Source of the DNA: Chloropicon primus
Taxonomy: Eukaryota > Chlorophyta > Chloropicophyceae > Chloropicales > Chloropicaceae
Assembly: GCA_023205875.1 (NCBI GenBank)
Contig: CP060758.1
Coordinates: forward strand, 310,001-374,000
DNA length: 64,000 bases
Direction of reading: 5' to 3'
Within the stretch, counting starts at the first letter, position 1, and every line of letters begins with the position of its first letter. Below are positions 37,119 to 45,879 of the stretch, piece after piece. The translations under genes and the position numbers were made by a program. The notes beneath the pieces were generated by a model. That model was not told where the DNA came from. It saw only the letters and a list, made by a program, of their open reading frames with translations, and did no database searches.

Positions 37119-37898
37119 ATGGCGGTGACAGGGGGAGCGAGCAAGAGGCAGAGGACGGAGGGATGCGCTGGAGGTGCTTCCCGAGTGGGCGTGGTTCCTG
37201 GTCTTGAAGCAGCTGGACGATTACGACCACCTTGCTTTTGGGGTTGACCTGCAGGACGTTCCTCGAGGCGGTGACGAAGGCGACGAGCCCCGAGGAGAAG
37301 AAGAAGGCTCGCCTGAGGACGGACCTGTCGCAAGAGAAGTTGTTCGATCAGATGCCTTCCTTCACTTTGGGTTGGTACCAGCGGATGTTCCAATCGTTCA
37401 AAAGGAAGAAGTCTCGGAGATTTGAAAGAAAGAAGGGAGCACGGTTCAATTTTGTACCTCTGTATGGACACTCCAACTACTTGTACCTCTCCGACTACAC
37501 GTACGACGTCGAGCTGATGTACCTCGCCGCTTTCCAGGGCAGCAAGAAGGTGATGAAGTGGCTGGTGAGCCAAGGGATCCCTTTGGGTATCATTCTTCGC
37601 GGTTTACCTCATGAGGAGCGGTAGCAGTTGAAAGAGCTGCTGAAGGAGGTCACATTGATGTTCTGGAATGGTTGAGGAGCGAGGGGTGCGGGTTTGGTGA
37701 GGAGGCTTGTGCGGGTGCAGCTCGAGGAGGCCACCTTGACGCTCTGCAGTGGCTTCGAAGCCTGGAACCGCCTTGCCGTTGGAGCGGGTGGACTTCTTTT
37801 AGTGCAGCTCAAGGAGGCCACCTTCATATTCTCAAGTGGCTTCGAAGCCTGGATCCCCCAGAATATCTCTCTCTTCTGCAATATCTTTCTCTTCTACA
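37119..37898 (+). pseudogene. Broken F-box-like / ankyrin-repeat gene
   Basis: A coding signal is spread over different frames. MAVTGGASKRQRTE opens at 37119; an F-box-like segment LPEWAWFLVLKQLDDYDHLA (about 37176-37240) is in another frame; the continuation LTCRTFLEAVTKATSPEEKK to VMKWLVSQGIPLG (about 37241-37625) is in a third; ankyrin units GHIDVLEWLRSEG, GHLDALQWLRSLE and GHLHILKWLRSLD (37637-37860) return to the second frame. At least three frame changes separate recognisable parts, and the ankyrin array stops at the 75-bp repeat. No splice sites explain the shifts. The intact relative would be an F-box/ankyrin host protein, probably a ubiquitin-ligase adaptor. Sequencing error is possible but would have to be repeated. 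Confidence 0.7.
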
Positions 37899-37973
37899 AC
37901 GGTAGGGAAATCACAGTCAATACTGGAAGCACAAAGGCAAGTTCTCCTTTCCACTGAAAGAGAGAAACACGGA
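37899..37973 (+). repeat. 75-bp exact direct repeat, right copy
   Basis: Identical to 34170-34244 and in the same orientation. It abuts the end of the ankyrin remnant at 37898/37899. Confidence 0.95.
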
Positions 37974-38021
37974 TCGAACCAGGATAGTTCCAAAGGCTAC
38001 AGACAAGGTAGACCTTCAAAG

Positions 38022-38270
38022 GGGAACGCTCGTGAGGTGCAGTTCACCGAACGAGATACAGAGGCGCCACAGAGTGAAGTACTACAGACCAAACAAGTAC
38101 TGGCTGAGTACTGAACAAGGGCAGTAACGCTCGTGAGGTGTAGTTCACCGAACGAGATGCAGTAACGCTCGTGAGGTGTGGTTCACCGAACGAGACGCAG
38201 AGGTGCAGTAGTGCGAAGTACTACAGACCAGCAAGTATTGGCTGAGTACTGAACAAGTGCAGCAAGTATG
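38022..38270 (+). repeat. Degenerate tandem repeat with conserved hairpins
   Basis: A 27-nt hairpin CTCGTGAGGTG-NNGTT-CACCGAACGAG occurs three times (38029-38055, 38130-38156, 38168-38194): stem CTCGT/ACGAG, a GA/GA internal loop, stem GGTG/CACC. Only loop bases vary (CAGTT, TAGTT, TGGTT). The first and third lie in units of about 100 bases that also share AAGTACTACAGACC and GGCTGAGTACTGAACAAG; the second is a partial 38-base unit. Confidence 0.85.
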
Positions 38271-38388
38271 CAAACAATAAGATTGCAGATAAACAACTCG
38301 ACGATCAACAACGTCGACAGGATTCTCCTTCGAATGATCCTCTTCTCCAGCTCCCTCCTCACTATGTCTTCCCAAAAAAACATGCGGG

Positions 38389-38426
38389 TTGTAGTTGTAG
38401 TTGTAGTTGTAGTTGTAGTTGTGGTT
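38389..38426 (+). repeat. TTGTAG hexanucleotide microsatellite
   Basis: About six copies of TTGTAG, ending in TTGTGG. A telomere-like or simple slippage repeat; nothing suggests function. Confidence 0.9.
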
Positions 38427-39482
38427 GTCCTTTGGGTGTGACCAAACTGGTATACACTGGAATCCCACCAACAGGGGAAAACCTCCAACATCTGTTTCTG
38501 TCTGTCATACACCCCTTACCCGCTCTGTACACTGTTCGGACGATCTTGGATTTCCGCCGCCCTCTGGATCCAGGATCATATTTCCTTAATCAAGTCCAAG
38601 GTTCACCATTGTAATGGCATTTCGTGGTATGCTACGTGAGACGTTGCACGAAAGTTTCCACCCTTGGAACCCCCAAGACGTTCTCTCTGTTTGATGTTAC
38701 CCTCACTGTTCTGTTTTTCGTTATCGTCTGAGACAGAATCCTTCACGGAAGGGCTCGTCCAGTAGTCCGGTGGTTTTGCTGGAGGCGAGGGGCTCTGCTC
38801 GAGGGAATATACGCCCAACGCGAGGCTTCCAGCTTGACACAACTCACCTTCACCTTCACCTTCATCGCAGGCTCCTGGGATCCCATCACCTGTCAAGCAC
38901 CAAGACGAGGGGCAGACCAAAGCATAGACCCAGAGGCTTGGCTTGACTGGCTCGGCTCTTGTGTGCCGGGTGTGCCGGGTGTGGCGTGTGCTTGTTTTTG
39001 CGGTCACTAGTTTTGGTTCGAGTCTGCTCAGCTTGCCTTGGTGGGCTGGAGGCAGAGACAGAGCAGAGGCAGGAAGAGAGAGGGCAGAGGTTCTGCTTGG
39101 CTTGGCTTGGCTGGTTTTGGAGTTAAATTCTTGCTTGCTGTGGACTAAAGCGGCGGCTGGCCTTTCGGTTTTGTCGACTCTTGTGGAGGAGATCGCTTTG
39201 ATAATACTCTTACTGGGATGAAAGTAGCAAGACCTGTGGACTAGCCAAGGAAACGTGTTGTTCTTTAAGGGTGGGCAGCCAAAGGAGACGGATTCTGCCT
39301 GCTAAGCATGCACTAGAAATCATTGTCCATCAAAGCTTGAGTCGACAAACTTAGCTTGCCTGTGTTGTGCTGAGATAGTAGGCTAGGCGTGGCCTCTCCA
39401 AGTGAAGTTGAAGAAGGCGTGTGTGTGCGTGTGCGTGTGCGTGTGTGTATAAGTGTGAAATCCGCTAGACGACTGCTGCAGT

Positions 39483-40658
39483 ATGGTGTTCAAAAGGAAA
39501 ACGTCCAAGCCGAAGACTGACGTCGAGATGGCTTCAGCGAACAACGGAGACAGGCAAGATGTGCGAAAGAGCTTGGATCTGGAGTCCCAGGACTCGGTGC
39601 ACAGGAGTTTAGGAAGCCAGAGCAGCCTGACCCCCTCGGACGCCCAGCTCCAGATCTTCGACGAGCTCGACCAGATCGAGCAGAAAGGCATCAAGGCGGC
39701 GCACCAGCACAGGAGGAGTAGCAACAAGAGCGTGTCCATCATCGAGAAGATGCTGAACAGGGACGATGACCAGAAAGGTATTAGGACGACTCAGAACGTG
39801 TTCAAGCAAGCCATCGATCCGAGGAACACGTCAAGGTTGCGCTGGGATTTTGTCATCGTGCTGGCAGTTCTTTACAACTGCCTCGTCATCCCCCTGCGTA
39901 TTGGTTTTGGTGATGACAAGTTCGGCCCCTTCTCCGCCATCGACTTGCTCATCGATCTGATGTTCATGTCGGACATCTTTGTAAACTTTGTCACGGGGTA
40001 CTTCAGGACCGTCAAGGAGACGGGCGAGCAGCAGCTTGTTTTGAGCCAGCCCGCGGCTGCGTATCACTACGCCAGGACCTGGTTCTTCTTCGACACGATA
40101 GCGTCGCTGCCGGTGGACTTCATGCTTCTTCTGCAAGTGTCCCCCAAGGTTCTCCTGTATATGAGGTTCCCAAGAATGCTGCGTTTGCTGAGGCTTCCAA
40201 GGCTGTTCAGGTACATGAAGAGGTGGGAGGAGTACATCGGCTTGAAGCCTCAAGTGCTTCGTCTGTGCAAGACAATCTTCTTGCTGTTCGTTTTCGCCCA
40301 CTTCTCGGCGTGCATTCAGTTCTTCGCTGCGCAGTTGCAAGACTTCCCCGCAGACTGTTGGGTGGCCAAAGCCAAGTTGGTGCAGAAGCCAAAGATGGAG
40401 CAGTACGCGTACTCGCTGTTCACGGCTCTTTCCCATATGCTTTGTATTGGTTACGGACCAACGGCGGGACCAACGAACCTCACGGAAGTGTGGCTGATCA
40501 CCATCTCCATGTGTATCGGTGCCTCGTTCTACATTATCCTGGTCGGTATGATCTCTTCGACGCTCGTGGATGCGGATCAGAACAGGTCAAGGGGAAGAGA
40601 AGGGGTCAGGGCCATGTCTGTGTCATCGCGCATGAGCTTTTCTGGAGATATAGTGTAA
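39483..40658 (+). CDS. HCN-like voltage-gated cation channel core without cyclic-nucleotide domain (paralogue 1)
   Basis: 391 residues from the ATG at 39483, single exon. After a 110-residue soluble N-terminus, S1 begins at RLRWDFVIVLAVLYNCLVIP, S2 at LLIDLMFMSDIFVNFVTGYF, S4 is RFPRMLRLLRLPRLFRYMKR with regularly spaced arginines, S5 KTIFLLFVFAHFSACIQFF, the pore has MLCIGYGP as in HCN channels, and S6 is ISMCIGASFYIILVGMISS. The frame stops about 30 residues after S6; HCN, CNG and EAG channels normally continue with a C-linker and CNBD. The next gene starts 80 bases on, leaving no room for one. It is a plasma- or flagellar-membrane K+/cation channel candidate. A close paralogue lies at 44649. 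Confidence 0.9.
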   Translation: MVFKRKTSKPKTDVEMASANNGDRQDVRKSLDLESQDSVHRSLGSQSSLTPSDAQLQIFDELDQIEQKGIKAAHQHRRSSNKSVSIIEKMLNRDDDQKGIRTTQNVFKQAIDPRNTSRLRWDFVIVLAVLYNCLVIPLRIGFGDDKFGPFSAIDLLIDLMFMSDIFVNFVTGYFRTVKETGEQQLVLSQPAAAYHYARTWFFFDTIASLPVDFMLLLQVSPKVLLYMRFPRMLRLLRLPRLFRYMKRWEEYIGLKPQVLRLCKTIFLLFVFAHFSACIQFFAAQLQDFPADCWVAKAKLVQKPKMEQYAYSLFTALSHMLCIGYGPTAGPTNLTEVWLITISMCIGASFYIILVGMISSTLVDADQNRSRGREGVRAMSVSSRMSFSGDIV

Positions 40659-40738
40659 GTAAGTTAGAAGAGGGGAAACCAAGTCCACACAAAAGTTTCC
40701 TGAATATTGTAAACAAAACCCATACAAACAAGTCAAAG

Positions 40739-41944
40739 TTACGCCGCCCCTTCGCCGACCTCCGAGAGCCCCAAAGAGTTCAGCTCGACCTGGGACTTTC
40801 GCCAGTCCTTGTGCACTTTCACGTGCATGTCGAGGTACACCGGGCGCATGAGGAACTGCTCGATGTCGAGCCGCGCGGACGTCGCTAGCTTCTTCAAGGC
40901 GCTCCCCTTTCTCCCGATCAAAATCTTCTTCTGCGATTCCCTCTCGACTGCAATCTCCACCGAGATGTAGTCCTTGCCCTTGCTCCTCTCCTTGAAGTCC
41001 AGCACGTGCACGTGAGAAGCGTAAGGGACCTCTTCGTCGAACTGAAGGATGAGCTTCTCCCTCACTATCTCAGCCACGAAGAACCTCTCCGGGTGGTCGC
41101 TTATGATGTCCTTGGGGTACATCCACGGCCCCCTCGGAACGCTGGAGTTGCACCACTCGAGGACCTCCTCGAGGCCCTCCCCGGTCTTGCCGCAAGTCCC
41201 CACGCAAGCGTCCGCGAAGCCTTCCTCGGAGACCCAGGCCTTGACGTCCCCCACGAGGTCCTCGTCCACCAGGTCAACCTTGTTAATGACCACGGCAATC
41301 GGGACGTTCTTGTGGTTCTCAGGCGGGCGGAGGAGCTTGATCGTCTCGTAAGGCTCGTAATTCACGTCCACCACCATGAGAATAACGTCAGCGTCCTCCA
41401 CTGCCGTGGTCACGGCCTTCATCATGGTGGTGTCCAGCAGGTTGTTCCTCTTCACCACAACCCCGGGAGTGTCCAACAGTATCAGCTGGCAGTCCCCCTC
41501 CGACCGAATGCCCAGCACCCGTTTCCTCGTCGTGTTCGGCTTCTTCGTCACGATGCTGTACCTCTGCCCAAGCAACCGGTTGCTCAGGGTGCTCTTGCCC
41601 GCGTTCGGCAGTCCTACGAGAGCAACGTAACCGCACCTCTCGTCCTCGTTGCTCTCGGCGTCCTCGTCGAAGAGGAAGGACGAGTCGTCCGCCTCCAGCG
41701 GGTCACTTGGCACGCCACGCGCCACCACAAACCTTGGCATGACGCCTCCTGCCCCCCTCGAGAGGATAACGTTTGCCCAACCTTTGCCGAGCCTCACGTC
41801 GCCGCCTCGGCGTGGGCGCTTATCCTCGTGTCGCGCCGCCTTCCTCGAGCAGATCAAGCTGGACGACGAGCATGATGTGCACTGCCTCTGGGACGACCGA
41901 GCGCCATGGCTCCCCCGAAGCTGCTGCTGACCGCGCGGCTCCAT
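40739..41944 (-). CDS. ERA: Era-type GTPase with KH domain, organellar
   Basis: The ATG at 41944 gives about 401 residues. An N-terminal basic, serine-rich leader suggests organelle import. GTPase motifs: G1 GLPNAGKSTLSN, G2 KPNTTRKRVLG, G3 LLDTPGVV, G4 INKVDLVD, G5 region CGKTGEG. The C-terminal KH domain has ERESQKKILIGRKGSALKKL with the GxxG loop. Era binds the 3' end of small-subunit rRNA and couples assembly to GTP hydrolysis, acting in plastid or mitochondrion. The domain set is complete. Its 5' end is only 77 bases from the CPBP gene's 3' end on the same strand. Confidence 0.94.
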   Translation of the reverse strand: MEPRGQQQLRGSHGARSSQRQCTSCSSSSLICSRKAARHEDKRPRRGGDVRLGKGWANVILSRGAGGVMPRFVVARGVPSDPLEADDSSFLFDEDAESNEDERCGYVALVGLPNAGKSTLSNRLLGQRYSIVTKKPNTTRKRVLGIRSEGDCQLILLDTPGVVVKRNNLLDTTMMKAVTTAVEDADVILMVVDVNYEPYETIKLLRPPENHKNVPIAVVINKVDLVDEDLVGDVKAWVSEEGFADACVGTCGKTGEGLEEVLEWCNSSVPRGPWMYPKDIISDHPERFFVAEIVREKLILQFDEEVPYASHVHVLDFKERSKGKDYISVEIAVERESQKKILIGRKGSALKKLATSARLDIEQFLMRPVYLDMHVKVHKDWRKSQVELNSLGLSEVGEGAA

Positions 41945-42020
41945 CTCACTCTCTCTCTCTCTCTCTCTCTCTTCCTCCTTGGTATTCGTTTGCTTGCTTG
42001 CCGATTGTAACAATTTGCAT

Positions 42021-43079
42021 TCAATTTTTTAGCAACTCAGTCACGTCGTAGCCCCCCAGGTACAAGATCTCGAGCAGGAAGAGGACGCCAGAGTTCCAAG
42101 TCGCGTGGATGAGCATCGGCGTCGCCAGGTTCTTTGTCCTTACGTACGTGAGCCCAAGGACCACGCCAAGGGCAGTGAGCTGCGCAAAGTCTCGAGAGGT
42201 GAGGTGGGCCGCTCCGAACAAGCCCGCGCTCACGAACGCGGCGGTCGGTGCCGGAAGCCACTTGGTCAAGGTGGCGAGAAGAAAGCCTCTGAAGATGACC
42301 TCCTCCAGGAGAGGTGCCATGACCGAGGTGACCGTCAAGATGCTGAGGAAGACCTTGGGGTCCTGGGACAGCATGGTGACGACCGCGTCCGCGGTTCCCG
42401 CCGAGTCCGAGCCGGCGTTGACGTGGAAGAGAGACAAAATGTAGGCAGTGGCCCCGACACCCAGAAACCCCCCGAGCATTCCTATGAGCGCCCACAGCAG
42501 CCACCCGTCCCTTCGGTCGAACGGCTTCTCCAAGCTGAACCGGAAGAGGTCCTTGGGGAGAGGGGAGTAAGGCCTCGTGACCAGCCAGATGAGCCCGAGC
42601 CCTACGACGAGCTCGCAAGTTTGGTCCAGCAGGAGGAAGTAGGCCTTGTCATCCGGCGATCCCGCGTCCGCAAAGTCCAGGTGCAGCAGCCCCGCGAGGC
42701 TGGGGGCGACGAAGACGCCTATCCCGAGAAACAGGAAGGCCCAAGCCAGGAACCCCGTGGCAAGGACCTTCCCTCCCCAAGGCACGTCAAACTTCGTGTC
42801 GGCCAAGATGGAAAGGTCGAGGAGTCCCGCCTTGAACTCCTCCGCCGTCACGTCTTCCTCCCCGAGGTTCCTCTTGGAAGACCGCCTCCGCGAAGGTGAC
42901 TTCAGGTTCCCGAGGGAGAAGCTTCTTCTCGAGCCACCCCAGGCAGAGACCCAAGGACGACGGATGTTGTTGCTCTCGCGGTTCGAGGAGGAGGCTCCGG
43001 AACTTCTTCTCGCGCATCTCCCGCATGAAACCGATTCCGCCTTGGCCCTGATGGCCGTAGACCCCGCCGACCTCCACAT
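42021..43079 (-). CDS. CPBP-family intramembrane metalloprotease (CAAX protease/RCE1-like), plastid-type
   Basis: The first good ATG is at 43079, giving 352 residues with a serine/arginine-rich N-terminus resembling a transit peptide. Several membrane helices follow (VLATGFLAWAFLFLGIGVFV, LLWALIGMLGGFLGVGATAY). The protease signature is intact: APLLEEVIFRGFLLATL (EExxxR), then GLFGAAHLTSRDF and PMLIHATWNSGV, supplying the glutamates, histidines and asparagine of the ABI domain. Plant plastid members include SCO4-type and BCM-associated proteins; substrate is unknown. Confidence 0.88.
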   Translation of the reverse strand: MWRSAGSTAIRAKAESVSCGRCARRSSGASSSNRESNNIRRPWVSAWGGSRRSFSLGNLKSPSRRRSSKRNLGEEDVTAEEFKAGLLDLSILADTKFDVPWGGKVLATGFLAWAFLFLGIGVFVAPSLAGLLHLDFADAGSPDDKAYFLLLDQTCELVVGLGLIWLVTRPYSPLPKDLFRFSLEKPFDRRDGWLLWALIGMLGGFLGVGATAYILSLFHVNAGSDSAGTADAVVTMLSQDPKVFLSILTVTSVMAPLLEEVIFRGFLLATLTKWLPAPTAAFVSAGLFGAAHLTSRDFAQLTALGVVLGLTYVRTKNLATPMLIHATWNSGVLFLLEILYLGGYDVTELLKN

Positions 43080-44648
43080 CCTTCCCTTCTGCAACACAAT
43101 CACTCGAATCGAATCGAATCGAACCAAACCAAATCAAATCAAATCAAACACTCGGTTTGATGTTGAAAAGAGTTCTCCCTCCCCAGAGCGAGAGTCAAAA
43201 CTGTCGCAGGAGGAGGAAGAGACGATCCCGATCCTCTCGACGCTCTCGTCGCTGCTCCTCGCCGTACCCCTTCCTTCCTTCCTTCCTTCCACGAGCCAAG
43301 TGACTTCTCTGTCGTATGTCGTCGTATGATCACCTCACCGCTTTCGTGTCCCCAAATCCTCCCCAGAGCGCTGTGCACCTGAAGCGCGAGCTCAAACGAA
43401 AGGTGAGGAGACGACGCTTCTGTATCTCCTCCTCTCCCCCCTTTTCCGAAACCCCTCCGCCGCGCGCCACGACCCTCCTCTTCCTCCTCTTCCTCCTTTG
43501 GCCTCTCGATCGATCAGGCTATGATCTCTCTCTGCTCTCGCTTCCTCCCGTCGCAGGAAAGGGAAAGTTTGGCCAACTTTTCTGGAGAGGAGGAATCCTG
43601 GCGCGCGCGTTGCAACGAGGAGGAGGGAGGGAGGAGATGCCTTCTTCTTCCTCAAGGAAACGGAAACGCTCTCTGAACGCTTGGTTTTTTGACCTTTTGG
43701 GATAATTGAGTCCAAGAGAACGTGCCCCGAAAAGATTCCTGCCAAGGCCACGAACGAGATCGTCGACGCGATCTCTCCATTGACACTGAAGGTCTTGGGA
43801 GAGATGACGGTTGACAAAGAGGGGGACCCTATCCATCATACAAGTTGTGAGGCACAACCTCTTGATCCTTCATCAAAGATACGTTCGTACGAGTAGTCTA
43901 CTCCTTGGTCTTGTTGGAACGATGCAAGCCGAAAGGTTCGGGACCTTTTTGTCTATCTTGTCGATCTGTCACTTGCATGGATCGCCTGTCTTTGTGTTGT
44001 GTCGTGTGTTGGTTGGTCTTATTCCAGCGCAAAAAAAGGAATCTATCTCTCTCTCTACTTTCCATCTCTTGGTTGCAATTACAGCAATTCACACCCTGTG
44101 GTCCTCTCCCTCTCTCTCCCTCTCTCTCCCTCTCCCTCTCCTCTCTTCCCTCTGGAAAAAAAATAAGGACGAAGAAAGAACGAAGAAAGTCTGAGGTCTG
44201 ACCTTCAAGCTTGAAGCTTCGAGCACCGAAGAAAAAAAAATAAACCAGAGGCTACCCTGGGCAAAGTGCAGCCGAGAGAGAGAGAGACCGAGGGACCAAC
44301 AAGCCAAGACAAGGGCTTTGGGCTTACCCACACAACCACTTTACCGAGGACCGAGGCCGAGATACGACCGTGTGCACGGCAACCTTGACCCTGGCCTGAC
44401 CTTGGCACCAGACGCAACGCTTCGAAGGTCAAGGCATTCGCTTCCGTGCTTGTTCGTGGAAAACAATCTTTTCTTGTGTTTGTTTTTTGTGTTGTGGAGG
44501 TTGAGGTGAACGAGGTCAAAGCATTGGAGAGGTCTGTGCAAAGTAACCTGGTGGGGATGTGCGGGTCCATCCTTTAGGCTAGGACTGTCTTAGGCTAGGA
44601 CATTCTTTGCCGTATTCGTAAGCACACAAAGTTTGTTGAACAGCATTT
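43080..44648. other. Gene-free region between the CPBP gene and the second channel gene
   Basis: No gene is supported in 1.57 kb. It contains AATCG/AATCA pentamer repeats (about 43107-43145), a CTTC run (43267-43288), a partial match to the shared promoter element on the minus strand (AGAAGCGTCGTCTC complement at about 43405-43420), a 22-codon frame MPSSSSRKRKRSLNAWFF at 43637, and CT tracts (44105-44150). Confidence 0.45.
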
Positions 44649-45851
44649 ATGGACAGAAACGGAAACAACAATATGAGTAACAAGGTAGCACCTGGCATTG
44701 ACGACAGTCCGCCCCCCATGCTAGACAACTTGGTGGACAACACGCCGAGTCTCGGGGAAGGGACGGGATATTCCATTGAGGATGAGCTTCAGAACAACAG
44801 CAACATGTTTCGGGACGAGGCAAAGATTGAGGCGGAGGAGCAGGACGCGGACAGAAGAGAAAGCCGAACGAGTCTGATAGCGAGGATATTGGGGAAGGAG
44901 GAGCCCAAGATACGCATGGTGGGTCCGCTCAGAACGAAATCGGTGATAAAGAGGTACACGACGGAAGTTTGGGACCCCAGAAGCACAGGAAGACTTCGGT
45001 GGGATGCCGTTGTTGTTGTCTGTGTCTTGTACAACTGCCTTGTCCTGCCGTTTCGAATTGGGTTTGGTGATGACGAGTTCGGTCCACTCTCTGTATTAGA
45101 ACTGATGGTGGACGTGATGTTTATCACAGACATTTTTGTGAACTTTAGGACAGGGTACTTTACGTTTGACAGGGAAGAAGACGAGTACATACTGGTTCTG
45201 AAGCAGCCTCAGGCGGCGTATCACTACGCGAGGACGTGGTTCTTCTTCGACCTCGTGTCCTCGCTTCCGGTGGACCTGCTGCTGCTATTCAACATGAACA
45301 GCAAGACTCTTCTTTACCTTCGCTTTCCCAGGATGCTTAGGCTGCTCAGACTTCCAAGACTGTTTAGGTACCTGAATAGGTGGGAGCAACAGATTGGTAT
45401 TTCGAGGCAGGCGTTCCGTATGGCAAAGACGCTTTTCCTGCTGTTCGAATTTGCACACTTCTCGGCGTGCATGCAGTTCTTCTCCGCCAAGTTCATGGAC
45501 TTCCCAGACACGAGTTGGGTCGTGAAGGCAAACATTGACGACGATACAAAGCCGGAGCAGTACGCGTACTCCTTGTTCACCTCGTTGTCGCATATGCTTT
45601 GTATTGGATATGGCCCCACGGGTGGCCCGGAGAACGTCACTGAGGTGTGCCTGATCATGGCGTCGATGTGTATAGGAGCATCGTTCTACATTATCCTGGT
45701 CGGTATGATCTCATCGAACCTCGTAGAAAAGGATACTGGTCTTGCGAAGAGGAAGGACCACCCTGCGTTATTGGAGCTTCAAAAGAAACAGAGGGCTTCT
45801 CTGCTCATCAGGGAAAAGAGCATGTTTGCGTCCCCACGCATCAATCGCTAG
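44649..45851 (+). CDS. HCN-like voltage-gated cation channel core without cyclic-nucleotide domain (paralogue 2)
   Basis: 400 residues in one exon, from the ATG at 44649. It is a close paralogue of the gene at 39483 from S1 to S6: shared blocks include AAYHYARTWFFFD, LRFPRMLRLLRLPRLFRYLN, AHFSACMQFFSAKFMDF, LSHMLCIGYGPTGGP and CIGASFYIILVGMISSNLVE. The N-terminal 100 residues differ. It also ends about 40 residues after S6 with no CNBD, although over 2 kb of non-coding DNA follows. Two neighbouring copies with two unrelated genes between suggest duplication followed by insertion or rearrangement. Confidence 0.9.
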   Translation: MDRNGNNNMSNKVAPGIDDSPPPMLDNLVDNTPSLGEGTGYSIEDELQNNSNMFRDEAKIEAEEQDADRRESRTSLIARILGKEEPKIRMVGPLRTKSVIKRYTTEVWDPRSTGRLRWDAVVVVCVLYNCLVLPFRIGFGDDEFGPLSVLELMVDVMFITDIFVNFRTGYFTFDREEDEYILVLKQPQAAYHYARTWFFFDLVSSLPVDLLLLFNMNSKTLLYLRFPRMLRLLRLPRLFRYLNRWEQQIGISRQAFRMAKTLFLLFEFAHFSACMQFFSAKFMDFPDTSWVVKANIDDDTKPEQYAYSLFTSLSHMLCIGYGPTGGPENVTEVCLIMASMCIGASFYIILVGMISSNLVEKDTGLAKRKDHPALLELQKKQRASLLIREKSMFASPRINR

Positions 45852-45879
45852 ACCCGGACGACAGGATAATGATAGTCAG

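Larger units (their letters stand above)
37974..39482. other. Gene-free accessory region with repeats
   Basis: No gene is supported in 1.5 kb. It contains the hairpin-bearing tandem repeat (38022-38270), a TTGTAG hexamer array (38389-38426), one arm of the TTTCCTTAATCAA motif (38581), and a GT microsatellite (about 39418-39448) just before the channel start. The rest is unremarkable with moderate G+C. Confidence 0.5.

Noticed and set aside
38391-38426. Interstitial telomere
   Set aside because: The unit is TTGTAG, not the plant or Chlamydomonas-type TTTAGGG/TTTTAGGG, and there are only about six copies.
38183-38512. 109-codon minus-strand frame with a threonine run
   Set aside because: It is produced by the TTGTAG microsatellite and the tandem repeat; no domain.
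43637-43705. 22-codon frame MPSSSSRKRKRSLNAWFF as the start of another F-box-type gene
   Set aside because: Nothing recognisable follows in any frame; the resemblance to the remnant at 37119 is only a short basic cluster.
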